In this document: positions 7,342 to 16,800 of the stretch, one piece after another
Position numbering within the stretch: position 1 is the stretch's first letter
Layout: the number at the start of each line of letters is the position of its first letter
Assembly (NCBI GenBank): GCA_020629915.1
Contig: JAHDCK010000011.1
Location: 1 to 32,068 of the forward strand
Direction: 5' to 3'
Source of the DNA: Saprospiraceae bacterium
GTDB lineage: Bacteria; Bacteroidota; Bacteroidia; Chitinophagales; Saprospiraceae
Length of the DNA stretch: 32,068 nt
Translations under genes and position numbers: made by a program
Notes under the pieces: generated by a model
Database searches by the model: none
The model's input: the letters and a program-made list of their open reading frames with translations, nothing else
Told to the model about the DNA's origin: nothing

Positions 7342-9570
7342 CTACTTTAATAACAATTGCAACGCCTCTAACGCATCCTGATTGTTTTTCAGATGCAAAG
7401 CGGCTTCAATGTCTCTTTTCTCACGGGTGGTCAGGTGAAAACTCATGGAAGCCCGTTCGTTTTGCTCGGTGGGTTGATATATCAAACGAACTACATCTAC
7501 CATATCCTCTCCCAGCAAATCAATAAGCAAATCAATTTTGCTGTCCTGTCCATAGTCCTGTAACTGACTTACTCTGGCAGCTACGCTCAACGGATTCACC
7601 ATATCATTTATCAAACCTCTGGGTGGAGATTTTTCAATCACTTCCAATTTTCCTATGCCTCTGATTTGAACAATCACAACCCCGCTGGTATTCCTTTCAA
7701 TCCAATCTTTAAAAACACTTATAAATCGAATAGACATATCTGTTCCAAAATTATCCCGAAACCCCGCATCCATAACATGAATCTCCGGCTCAGTAGGTAA
7801 ACCAATAGCCGGGAGAACATAAGGGTAGGTTGCACTCATTCGTATAGCACTTGTAACGGGCAAATTCAATGGATTTTGTTCCGCAAATAATTTTTTAAAT
7901 TCAACCGCATCATGTTCCACCATGTATGGATATTTGAATCCGATCTTAGGCATAGTCAAAAAACTCAAATCCTGAGGGGAAACAATAATCCGCCGTCCAT
8001 CACTAATGACGACCGGTGTAAAAACAAGTAAAGGTACTTTTGCCAATTGCTCAATTTCCTCGTAGTCGGCCAGCGTTTTATCCAGAATGCCTCCTGTATT
8101 TTCATTGAGCTGAGTTTCAAACATATACCCCCGATCCTTGCGATAGGTATATCCGTTTTTTTCAAATTTTACCCAAGGTAAAAATATATCATTCGTTGCA
8201 ATACTTGCAGCAAGAGCATTTTGCAAATCATCAGAAATGTGTTCTATATATTTTTTATTATAAAAATCGACATTCTCACCCAGCATTTTTTTCAGATAAA
8301 CTTCTCTCAAATATGTAGCCCCAATCATTCCCCCGGAGGCTCCGGTAATCATAAAGGATTGCTCCATCAGTTGACCGTTTGTTATGGAGTCAGCTTTTTG
8401 CATAACCAATCCAGCCCACATTCCGGAACGCAATCCTCCTCCACTCATATTCAAAAATACTATTTTTGGTTTTTGAGATTTTCCGGCAACTTCATTTTTT
8501 TGCTTCCAATACTCCAGAATGAGTTTCGTTTTATTTTTATCTTCTTTATAAGATTTTAAATTATTTAAACTGTCCAGCATTTCATAACTATAGGGAACAG
8601 TTTTATTATAATTGATTCCGTATACTTTATTTGGATGATTGAACCAACCATAACTTGTTACTAAATGAATTCCAATTAATAATATAATTAAAACACTGGT
8701 TGTCCAGGAACGCAACCAGTAACTCAATGCTCCAGCCAACATAGTGAGTATAGTAAAAATTAATAAAATACTAGCCCCGGCCGGAATGCGAAACATCGGA
8801 TAATCAATTAAATATCCCAAACTTATCAATAAGACTAAGCTAAATGTTTGAATCACTAAGGCATTTGTGTGATTTCTTCGGAAGATGGTCAGGACGTATT
8901 CCGGATCGTAATGCTTTACCGTTCGCACCCGACGCGTCCCCAACCGACTTGTAAGATAATAATCTACCCTCCAGGCATGTCGGCTGGCACCACGGGCACT
9001 TTCCTCCTCCATTTTTTCCTGTCCCTTTGTCAACGTGCTTAAAATAAACGAAGCTCCTTTCGTTCCATCAAAAATTGACAATTCTATATTTGTAAAATAA
9101 AAATACAAAGAAGTAATTGCAATAGTCAACCCGACCCCTAATAAAAAACCAAAGGCGTAAAACAGGAGACTATTTTCAGCGGCAAACTCGTTATACATTT
9201 GAAATTGCACCATGCTTACCAAATAAATAACTAATGCCGTTAAAGGTATAATTGAGTTATTGATACAAAATACAGTAAACGGACGGCTCAGCGAAGCCAG
9301 AAACGGAAAGCGATAACTATGGAGGACATACGTAGTGATATGCCAGGCCATCATAAGTCCCCCAAAGGTCAGTCCTACAAAAAGGAAACCCCAAAAATCT
9401 ACCTCGCCCATATATTCCGGATCCAGGAAGAGATATTTCAATCCAAATATTTTACCTATACCTCCTGTAACAAATGCCAGAAAGAGCAACCACCACAACA
9501 ACGTCCAGTGATTACTCCTTAGATGCAGCATTAACAATTGAAAAGGAAAAGCGTATACGATTTTTTTCAC
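7342..9570 (-). CDS. Membrane-anchored patatin-like phospholipase
   Basis: This 742-residue protein starts at GTG 9570. The first ~310 residues contain about seven hydrophobic segments (near 22-45, 60-80, 103-123, 135-160, 237-256, 264-285, 290-308). The C-terminal half is a patatin lipase domain: oxyanion-hole motif GGGLRSG (377-383), nucleophile Ser412 in GASGG, and catalytic Asp601 in DAGFRDN. Patatins are Ser-Asp acyl hydrolases acting on phospholipids or other acyl esters. Here the active domain is tethered to the membrane, presumably on the cytoplasmic side. The stop TAG is one base from the ATG of the GH113-like gene. A -7-like box with one mismatch (TATTTTCG, minus strand, 9600-9607) lies upstream. 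Catalytic residues are intact; the substrate is unknown. Confidence 0.88.
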   Translation of the reverse strand: MKKIVYAFPFQLLMLHLRSNHWTLLWWLLFLAFVTGGIGKIFGLKYLFLDPEYMGEVDFWGFLFVGLTFGGLMMAWHITTYVLHSYRFPFLASLSRPFTVFCINNSIIPLTALVIYLVSMVQFQMYNEFAAENSLLFYAFGFLLGVGLTIAITSLYFYFTNIELSIFDGTKGASFILSTLTKGQEKMEEESARGASRHAWRVDYYLTSRLGTRRVRTVKHYDPEYVLTIFRRNHTNALVIQTFSLVLLISLGYLIDYPMFRIPAGASILLIFTILTMLAGALSYWLRSWTTSVLIILLIGIHLVTSYGWFNHPNKVYGINYNKTVPYSYEMLDSLNNLKSYKEDKNKTKLILEYWKQKNEVAGKSQKPKIVFLNMSGGGLRSGMWAGLVMQKADSITNGQLMEQSFMITGASGGMIGATYLREVYLKKMLGENVDFYNKKYIEHISDDLQNALAASIATNDIFLPWVKFEKNGYTYRKDRGYMFETQLNENTGGILDKTLADYEEIEQLAKVPLLVFTPVVISDGRRIIVSPQDLSFLTMPKIGFKYPYMVEHDAVEFKKLFAEQNPLNLPVTSAIRMSATYPYVLPAIGLPTEPEIHVMDAGFRDNFGTDMSIRFISVFKDWIERNTSGVVIVQIRGIGKLEVIEKSPPRGLINDMVNPLSVAARVSQLQDYGQDSKIDLLIDLLGEDMVDVVRLIYQPTEQNERASMSFHLTTREKRDIEAALHLKNNQDALEALQLLLK

Positions 9571-9636
9571 TGTAAAATTTAGGTTAACTTATTCCTTTGC
9601 GAAAATAGAAATTAATAACAGGCAGCCAAAAAATAC

Positions 9637-9644
9637 TAATTTTG
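9637..9644 (+). promoter_or_regulatory. -7 box of the alkaline phosphatase gene
   Basis: TAATTTTG matches TAnnTTTG and ends 13 bases before the ATG at 9658. No convincing -33 TTTG lies at the right distance. No recognisable Pho box was seen. Confidence 0.5.
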
Positions 9645-9657
9645 TAAAAAAAAGAAC

Positions 9658-10791
9658 ATGAAAAAATATTTTACTTTTCTCCTGATACTTTTGTTACTAG
9701 GTTGTGCTGACAAGGATATAAAACAATCTAAAGACAAAGCCCAATATAGTTATGCGAATAAAATTAAACAACCCAAAAATATTATTCTCATGATTGGGGA
9801 TGGAATGGGGCTCACCCAAATCACCGCAGGAATGTATATGAATGACAATTACCTTGAATTAGAAGAATTCCCTATTGTTGGTCTGCATAAGTCTCATGCC
9901 CGCAACAATCTTATTACGGATTCTGCAGCTGGTGCTACTGCATTTGCCTGCGGAGAAAAAACCAATAATGCCTGGATTGCTCAAAATCCAAAAAATAATA
10001 CCCCGATGACTACAATTCTGGAAGAAAGCGAAGCCAGAAATATGCCAACGGGCCTGGTAACTACCTCTACTATTGTTCATGCTACTCCTGCTAGTTTCTT
10101 TGGACACGTCACCCACCGCAAACAATATGAAAAACTAGCTCGCCAGATGCTGGATAATGAAGTGGATCTATTTATCGGAGGTGGACAAAAATATTTTGAA
10201 CGCAGAAAGGATAAACGAAATATCACGAAGGAATTGGAGGAAAAAGGCTACTATATGTCTAATCACGTAAAAGAAGATTTGGAAAAAGTAAAAGTTCCAT
10301 CCGGCAAAAATTTTGGTTTTTTTACCGCGGATGCCGATCCTTTATCCAAGGAACAAGGGCGTGATTATTTGCCTTATGCTGCTGAATTTTCTATTAATTT
10401 TCTAAAAAAACGAGCGGGAAAGGAAGGTTTTTTCCTCATGGTGGAAGGTGCACAAATCGACTGGGGAGGACATGCTAATAAGTCCGACTATATCATAACT
10501 GAAATGCTTGATTTTAATGAAACTATAAAAAATGTACTGGATTTTGCCAAGAAGGATGGAAATACACTCGTCATCGTTACCGCCGATCATGAAACCGGAG
10601 GTTACGCTATCAATAAAGAATCAAAATTGGGCGACCTTAAAACTAAATTCACCACAGATTACCATACGGCAACGATGATTCCCGTTTTTGCCTATGGGCC
10701 GGGAGCGGAATTATTCGCAGGGATTTATGACAATACAGCGATCTATCATAAAATGCGTCAGGCCAAAGGCTGGGGCGATGTGCTCAAGTAA
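9658..10791 (+). CDS. Alkaline phosphatase lipoprotein
   Basis: This 377-residue protein has a lipoprotein signal with lipobox LLGC (Cys16). The PhoA-type motifs are in order: MIGDGMG with Asp48, TDSAAGATA with nucleophile Ser89, HATPASFFGH (141-150), MVEGAQIDWGGH with Glu263, Asp268 and His272, TADHETGG with Asp310 and His311, and YHTATM with His336. These are the two-zinc and magnesium ligands of the alkaline phosphatase superfamily. The length is at the short end, as in compact bacteroidal enzymes. It should release phosphate from organic monoesters at the cell envelope. The gene stands alone between divergent and convergent neighbours; no good terminator follows. Phosphate control is plausible but not shown by the sequence. 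Confidence 0.93.
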   Translation: MKKYFTFLLILLLLGCADKDIKQSKDKAQYSYANKIKQPKNIILMIGDGMGLTQITAGMYMNDNYLELEEFPIVGLHKSHARNNLITDSAAGATAFACGEKTNNAWIAQNPKNNTPMTTILEESEARNMPTGLVTTSTIVHATPASFFGHVTHRKQYEKLARQMLDNEVDLFIGGGQKYFERRKDKRNITKELEEKGYYMSNHVKEDLEKVKVPSGKNFGFFTADADPLSKEQGRDYLPYAAEFSINFLKKRAGKEGFFLMVEGAQIDWGGHANKSDYIITEMLDFNETIKNVLDFAKKDGNTLVIVTADHETGGYAINKESKLGDLKTKFTTDYHTATMIPVFAYGPGAELFAGIYDNTAIYHKMRQAKGWGDVLK

Positions 10792-10946
10792 GGTTTTACG
10801 GAACACCAACTGCTGGAAGCATAGATTTCTACGTCTGCAGTTTCCGGCTTTGGAGATATTGAATGATCGGGCTCCGAAAAAATGGTAGCGGCCATGACTA
10901 AAACAAAGAGGCATAAAGCTCCGAAAGAAATATTACTAACTTGCAT
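10758..10946 (-). CDS. Possible small single-span membrane protein
   Basis: A 62-codon frame starts at ATG 10946, with a TTG 20 codons upstream as an alternative. It predicts a hydrophobic segment (ALCLFVLVMAATIF, about 10-23) followed by a polar tail of about 40 residues. It overlaps the last 34 bases of the alkaline phosphatase gene on the opposite strand, and a weak -7-like AAACTTTG lies upstream. Supporting it: it fills most of an otherwise empty 242-bp gap. Against it: short length, antisense overlap and no recognised family. Treat as tentative. Confidence 0.3.
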   Translation of the reverse strand: MQVSNISFGALCLFVLVMAATIFSEPDHSISPKPETADVEIYASSSWCSVKPYLSTSPQPLA

Positions 10947-11033
10947 GATATTTGGTTTTTTATTAGAACGACAATTTTTTCTTTTATAACCAAAAATCAA
11001 TGCCAAAGTTTGTTACGAAAAACTTAAAGTCAC

Positions 11034-12176
11034 CTAATCCACTATCATTTTCTGTTGATCCAGCTCCTGCTGCCTAATATTTTCAGGTAAATCCCGGTAC
11101 TCGTATTGTTGGGTGCGCAATTGAGGCTGGAACCCCGCTTCCCGGATCGCTTCCTGAATGCCATTGGCCGTAAAACGGAAAGCAGCTCCGGCTGCTGAAA
11201 CGACATTCTCTTCGATCATGATACTTCCAAAATCATTCGCCCCGGCGTGGAGGCAGAGCTGGGCGACCTTTTTACCGACGGTCAACCAGGAAGCCTGGAT
11301 ATTCGTCACGTTGGGCAGCATGATTCTACTCATCGCAATCATCCGAACGTATTCATCTCCCGTGCAGGTATTTCTCGCTCGTTTTAGTTTTTTTAGAATG
11401 GTGTCCTCGTCCTGAAACGGCCAGGGAATAAAGGCAATAAAACCCTTGGCATCAGCTGGTTTTTCGGATTGTACTTGTCGAATATCCACGAGGTGTTCCA
11501 TGCGCTCCATATTCGTTTCTACGTGACCAAACATCATGGTAGCCGAAGTTGTCAAATTAATTTTATGGGCAGCCCGCATCACATCCAACCATTCCTGTCC
11601 CCCACATTTTCCCCTTGAAATCAAACGACGCACTCGGTCGCTGAGGATTTCCGCACCCGCTCCCGGCAGGGAATCCAGTCCGGCTTCCTTGAGTGCTTGA
11701 AGCACTTCGATATGGGTAGAATTTTCCAACTTGGTGATGTGTGCAATTTCGGGCGGGCCGAGGGCGTGTAATTTTAAAGTTGGATATAAACTTTTTAATT
11801 CTTTAAACAAATCTACATAAAAGGATAACCCTAAATCCGGATGATGGCCACCTTGAAGCAATAACTGATCGCCTCCATATTCAAATAATTCATCTATTTT
11901 TTGCTTGTATTCTTCTATAGAAGTCGTGTAGGATTCCTCGTGGCCGGGGCGACGATAGAAATTACAAAACTTACAATTGGCGATGCAGACATTGGTTGTA
12001 TTAGAATTTCGATCAATGATCCAGGTGACGACATCATTGGGCACATGATGCTGGCGCAAGCGATACCCGACCTGTATTAAATCAGCAGTTGGTGCATTTT
12101 CAAATAAAAAAACACCTTCTTCTGCGGTTAAAAATTCGAGATGGAGGGCGCGTTGGAGCAAATCATTTACGTTCAT
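11034..12176 (-). CDS. mqnC: Cyclic dehypoxanthinyl futalosine synthase (MqnC)
   Basis: This 380-residue radical SAM enzyme cyclises dehypoxanthine futalosine in the futalosine route to menaquinone. The 4Fe-4S motif is CIANCKFC (Cys64, Cys68, Cys71), followed by NFYRRPG. Further family marks are WIIDRN (52-57), LLLQGGHHPD, PGAGAEIL, TSATMMFGHVET, FIPWPFQ and the C-terminal GANDFGSIMIEENV. The ATG start gives the usual N-terminal LLQRAL. MqnE is the nearest paralogue, but the overall pattern fits MqnC better. A strong promoter precedes it. No other mqn gene is certain in the window, though the amidohydrolase at 17736 may belong to the same pathway. Confidence 0.93.
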   Translation of the reverse strand: MNVNDLLQRALHLEFLTAEEGVFLFENAPTADLIQVGYRLRQHHVPNDVVTWIIDRNSNTTNVCIANCKFCNFYRRPGHEESYTTSIEEYKQKIDELFEYGGDQLLLQGGHHPDLGLSFYVDLFKELKSLYPTLKLHALGPPEIAHITKLENSTHIEVLQALKEAGLDSLPGAGAEILSDRVRRLISRGKCGGQEWLDVMRAAHKINLTTSATMMFGHVETNMERMEHLVDIRQVQSEKPADAKGFIAFIPWPFQDEDTILKKLKRARNTCTGDEYVRMIAMSRIMLPNVTNIQASWLTVGKKVAQLCLHAGANDFGSIMIEENVVSAAGAAFRFTANGIQEAIREAGFQPQLRTQQYEYRDLPENIRQQELDQQKMIVD

Positions 12177-12194
12177 GAGCCATTATTTAGAATA

Positions 12195-12225
12195 CAAAGA
12201 TACGAAAGGGAAAGGCAGCGGTCAA
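12195..12225 (-). promoter_or_regulatory. Promoter of mqnC
   Basis: On the minus strand, TTG (12223-12225), a 20-base spacer and TATCTTTG (12195-12202) fit the Bacteroidota -33/-7 pattern. The ATG is 18 bases downstream of the -7 box. Confidence 0.7.
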
Positions 12226-12308
12226 GCAATTTTCAATTTTTATTGAAAATTGTGAAAACTTATATGCTACTACAAACCGGGAAAGTTTTCCTCTCCTGTT
12301 CAAGCCAC

Positions 12309-12347
12309 AAAAAAATCCCACAAAGCATCACAAGCCTTGCGAGATTT
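12309..12347 (-). terminator. Terminator of ahcY
   Basis: On the minus strand a 13-bp stem with three G-U pairs (arms 12335-12347 and 12313-12325, 9-base loop) is followed by a U-tract (12309-12315). It begins 27 bases after the ahcY stop. Confidence 0.8.
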
Positions 12348-12374
12348 TAATGAAATTTTTAAAATATAAAAATT

Positions 12375-13685
12375 CTAGTATCTGTAATACTCCGGCTTAA
12401 ACGGCCCGTCTTTTTTCACGCCGATATAATCTGCCTGATCCTGAGACAATTCTTCCAGTTCCACCCCGATTTTAGCTAAATGCAAACGAGCAACTTTTTC
12501 ATCCAGATGCTTAGGAAGCATATATACTTTATTCTCGTATTTGTCGCTATTGTGCCACAATTCCAACTGAGCCAAACACTGGTTTGTGAAGGAATTAGAC
12601 ATCACGAAAGAAGGGTGTCCTGTTCCGCAACCGAGGTTAACCAAGCGACCCTCAGCTAATACAATCACATCAGAACCGTCAATCGTATATTTATCCACTT
12701 GTGGTTTGATTTCCACTTTGGTATTCCCATGATTTTCATTCAACCAGGCCATATCAATTTCATTATCGAAGTGACCGATGTTACAAACGATGGTTTTATC
12801 TTTCATCATTTTAAAATGCGTTCCGGTAAGGATATCTTTATTTCCGGTAGCCGTTACAACGATACTCGCTTCAGCCAGTGCATTTTCCATTTTCTTTACA
12901 GCGAATCCATCCATTGCTGCCTGTAACGCACAAATTGGGTCAATTTCTGTAACGATAACCCGGCAACCTGCCCCACGAAGGGAAGCCGCAGAACCTTTTC
13001 CTACATCACCATATCCGGCAACAACAGCGACCTTCCCGGCCAGCATTAAATCCGTCGCTCTTCGAATGGCATCTACACAAGATTCCTTACAACCGTATTT
13101 ATTATCGAATTTTGATTTTGTAACGGAGTCATTGATATTTATAGCAGGCATTGGCAAGGTACCATTTCGCATTCTTTCGTACAAACGGTGAACTCCGGTT
13201 GTCGTCTCTTCACTTAGCCCCTTGATACCAGGTACTAATTCAGGAAAACGATCTAATACCATGTTGGTCAAATCTCCACCATCATCCAGGATCATATTCA
13301 AAGGTTGGCCCCCTTCAAAAGCGTGAAGGGTTTGTTCAATGCACCAATCAAATTCTTCCTCGTTCATCCCTTTCCAGGCAAAAACGGGAATACCTGCTTT
13401 CGCAATTGCTGCGGCAGCATGATCCTGAGTAGAGAAAATGTTGCAGGAAGACCAGGTTACTTCTGCCCCCAGATCAACGAGCGTTTCAATCAAAACTGCC
13501 GTTTGAATTGTCATGTGCAAACAGCCGGCGATACGCGCTCCTTTCAAAGGATTTTGACCGGCATATTCTGCTCTTAAGGCCATTAACCCTGGCATTTCTG
13601 CTTCCGCAAGTTCCATTTCCCGGCGTCCCCATTCTGCGAGGTTGATGTCCTTTACTTTGTATTTTAAATTTTCCACTGCTGACAT
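12375..13685 (-). CDS. ahcY: Adenosylhomocysteinase
   Basis: This 436-residue cytosolic NAD-dependent enzyme reversibly splits S-adenosylhomocysteine into adenosine and homocysteine, clearing the by-product of SAM-dependent methylation. Family marks: [15 protein letters not shown] (55-69), [17 protein letters not shown] (77-93), [13 protein letters not shown] (183-195) with active-site Lys190 and Asp194, the NAD-binding GYGDVGKG (224-231), and the C-terminal KPEYYRY that closes the neighbouring subunit's cofactor site. Length is normal. A TATCTTTG -7 box lies at 13723-13730 and a hairpin terminator follows. Homocysteine released here feeds the same sulfur network as the PLP enzyme at 23465, though the genes are not adjacent. 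Confidence 0.97.
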   Translation of the reverse strand: MSAVENLKYKVKDINLAEWGRREMELAEAEMPGLMALRAEYAGQNPLKGARIAGCLHMTIQTAVLIETLVDLGAEVTWSSCNIFSTQDHAAAAIAKAGIPVFAWKGMNEEEFDWCIEQTLHAFEGGQPLNMILDDGGDLTNMVLDRFPELVPGIKGLSEETTTGVHRLYERMRNGTLPMPAININDSVTKSKFDNKYGCKESCVDAIRRATDLMLAGKVAVVAGYGDVGKGSAASLRGAGCRVIVTEIDPICALQAAMDGFAVKKMENALAEASIVVTATGNKDILTGTHFKMMKDKTIVCNIGHFDNEIDMAWLNENHGNTKVEIKPQVDKYTIDGSDVIVLAEGRLVNLGCGTGHPSFVMSNSFTNQCLAQLELWHNSDKYENKVYMLPKHLDEKVARLHLAKIGVELEELSQDQADYIGVKKDGPFKPEYYRY

Positions 13686-13722
13686 AATATTATTTTGTTT
13701 AAACTAATTCTAAAATCGACTG

Positions 13723-13730
13723 CAAAGATA
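13723..13730 (-). promoter_or_regulatory. -7 box of ahcY
   Basis: TATCTTTG on the minus strand, 37 bases upstream of the ahcY ATG, is identical to the mqnC -7 box. No clear -33 element is seen. Confidence 0.6.
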
Positions 13731-13862
13731 CGGTTTTCTGTGCTAAAAAAATAGGGTTCATTTTAAATTTGAACAATCTCTAAATTGGTCAATTACAGAC
13801 AATTTGATGAAATTGAGCTATTAAATCCAACATGACAAATATTTTTTTTGTAAATTTATAAT

Positions 13863-16800
13863 ATGCGAATAATTTTAATTTCTACCCTCCTCTGCCTTGG
13901 ATTTGCAGTTTTGGTAAAAGGACAAAACCAACCCGTCCTGACTGCTCAGGAAAAACGTTTTCCTACTTCTTTTATAGAGAATAAAGGTCAATGGCATGAA
14001 AATGTTCAATTCATTACTTCCCTGAGTGCCAATGGAAAATTATACCTTGAAAAAAAAGCCATAACCTTTCAGCTTTTACACCCGGATGACTTACCTCATC
14101 TTCACGATCTGGTTTACCCGGATCACAAGCACCCTAATTGCACCGGGCATTCTCCCTCAATCCGGGGTCAGAATTATAAAGTGACTTTTTTAAATGCGCT
14201 GGAAGCACAATTGCACCCTATTGATCAACGACCGGAATATTACAATTATATCATCGGAGATGATCCTGCTAAATGGCAGTCTGAAATTCATTCCTATGAG
14301 GCTGTTTTATATAAAAATTTATATTCTAATATTGATTTAAAATATTATCACAAAAGTAATTTTTTTAAATACGATTTTATTATAAAAAAAGGAGGTCGCA
14401 CAGAAGATATTCAAATGCATTATGACGAGGATGTTTCTCTTAAAATTGAAGATGGCAACCTGTTAGTTCAAACCTGTGTAGACACTATTGTAGAAATGAA
14501 ACCTTATGCCTATCAGGTTTTTAATGGACAAAAAAGAGAAATAACCTGCAATTATATAGTCAATAATAATATTGTTTCTTTTAACCTTCCAAATGGTTAT
14601 GATAAAACCCTTGAGTTGATTATCGATCCCGTTGTGGTCGCCTCTACCCTTTCCGGAACGGCAGCATCGGATCACTTTGGCAATTTCGGACACACCGGAA
14701 CTTATGACAATTTTGGTAATCTTTATGCTGGTGGTATTGCTTTTGGGGTGGGCTATCCCACCACAACCGGAGCGTTTCAACTTGAATACGAAGATGGAAC
14801 CACGGATTATTGCATTAGCAAATACACCCAGGACGGAAGTACGTTAATCTATGCAACTTACATCGGAGGAGAAAGAGCAGAATATCCTCACAGTATCATT
14901 GTGGATCAAAATCAACAATTATATATATACGGAACAACTACATCTGATGATTTCCCTACGACTACCAATGGCTATCAACGCAACTTCTCCGGCATGACAG
15001 ATATTGTTATTTCTAAATTAAATTCTACTGGAACGACACTCTTCGGTTCTACATACATGGGCGGCACTTCCCGCGACGGACGGATTGCTTCTTCAGCCAC
15101 AAATAATTATGGCGACATTTACCGGGGTGAAATCATCCTTGACCCACAGGGAAATGTATACGTGGCTAGTTGTACCAGTTCAGAAGATATTCCGACGACT
15201 GCCGGGGCATTGGACAATGATCTGAATGTTATTTACGACCCGGGACAGGTTAAGCAAGATGGTATTGTTTTTAAAATGAACAGTGATTTGTCCCTTTTGC
15301 TTTGGAGCACCTATCTGGGAGGCGACAATACAGATATGGCCATGGGGCTTAGGCTGGATGACCAGCAAAATGTCTATGTCTCCGGTACGGCAGGTGGCAG
15401 TAATTTCCCAATGCCTCCGGGCGGTGCTCAAGCCAGTTTTTTGGGTGTGAATGATGCCTTTTTGGTAAAACTTGCTTCGGATGGCAGCCAGGTGCTTGCC
15501 GGAACTTTCTGGGGAACGGATCAGGAAGATCAAGGGTTTTTCCTGGACATAGATGAGAAAAACAATGTTCATTTTGTTGGTCAAACATTGGGAAATATTT
15601 TGGTGACTCCGGGAACTTATGTACATAATCCCGGCAGCCGACAATTTGTAGCTGCCTTTACCCCTAATCTGGATCAGGTCGTTTATTCCACCGTAATTGG
15701 TTCGGGGCCTGGCACCCCTCCTGCTCCGGGCACCGATGAAGAATATGATTTTGCCCCCGTGGCTTTTATGGTTGACAAATGCGATTATATCTATTTATCT
15801 GGTTATTATGGAACCGATGCCCTGCCACTCACTCCCGATGCCATTGACACCAATGACGATGCATTTTATCTGGCTGTTTTAGAACCGGATGCCACGGGTC
15901 TTTCTTTTGGGTCTTTTTTTGGAAACGCCAACCATGTGGATGGAGGAACCAGTCGTTTTGACAAAGCGGGAATTGTCTATCAAACTGTATGTTCCTGTGA
16001 TCAGGGCAATCGCATTTTAAATACCTTACCCAATGCCTGGGCAACGACACAAAATAATGATTGCGATGCAGGTATTTTTAAAATTGATTTTGAAAGGAAT
16101 ACCGTTACCTCTGCTGCTGCTGCCCTTCCCGCAGCCAGCGGATGCGCTCCGTTCACCGTGGACTTTCAATTTACCGGTCAGGATGCAGAGAGTGTTTACT
16201 GGGATTTTGGGGATAATTCGACCAGCACGACGGTAAACCCCACGCACACTTTTCAGGATGCCGGAAGTTATGTCGTGACTATTATAGCCGAGTCTCCCAC
16301 TGCTTGCAATTTTTCAGATACCAGTTATATGTTTATTGATGTACTGGATGGACAAAGTCAAAAAACCGATACTTTTTCCTGCGAATTGAATCCAATTCTT
16401 ATATATGTAAATATTTTAAATGCTTCTTATGTATGGCAAGACGGTTCAACAGGTTCCTCTATGATTGCAGATTCTTCCGGCACCTTTTGGGTCGATATTT
16501 CTCTGGGGCCATGTAGCCGTCGGGATTCTTTTGAAGTGCTGTTTTCGCCTAGTGCCTTTCTAAATTTAGAAAGTGAATATAATGGTTGTCATGGTCAATG
16601 TTTAGGAGCTATTACTGCTACCCCCACAGCAGATCCATCTGGGCTTTCTTATTTGTGGAGTAATCAACAAATAACCAATGAAATCAATGGTTTGTGCCCG
16701 GGGATCTACGACTTAACTGTTTTTGACTCGGATGGTTGTAGTAACATCTTTTCTTCTGAAGTTACAGAACCCGACCCTATAAATTTTGACATTGAGGAAA

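Noticed and set aside
12778-13191. 137-codon plus-strand frame inside ahcY
   Set aside because: It is antisense to a well-conserved enzyme and has no recognisable protein features.
15180-15644. 154-codon minus-strand frame inside the SBBP cargo gene
   Set aside because: Antisense shadow of a repeat-rich gene; composition looks random.
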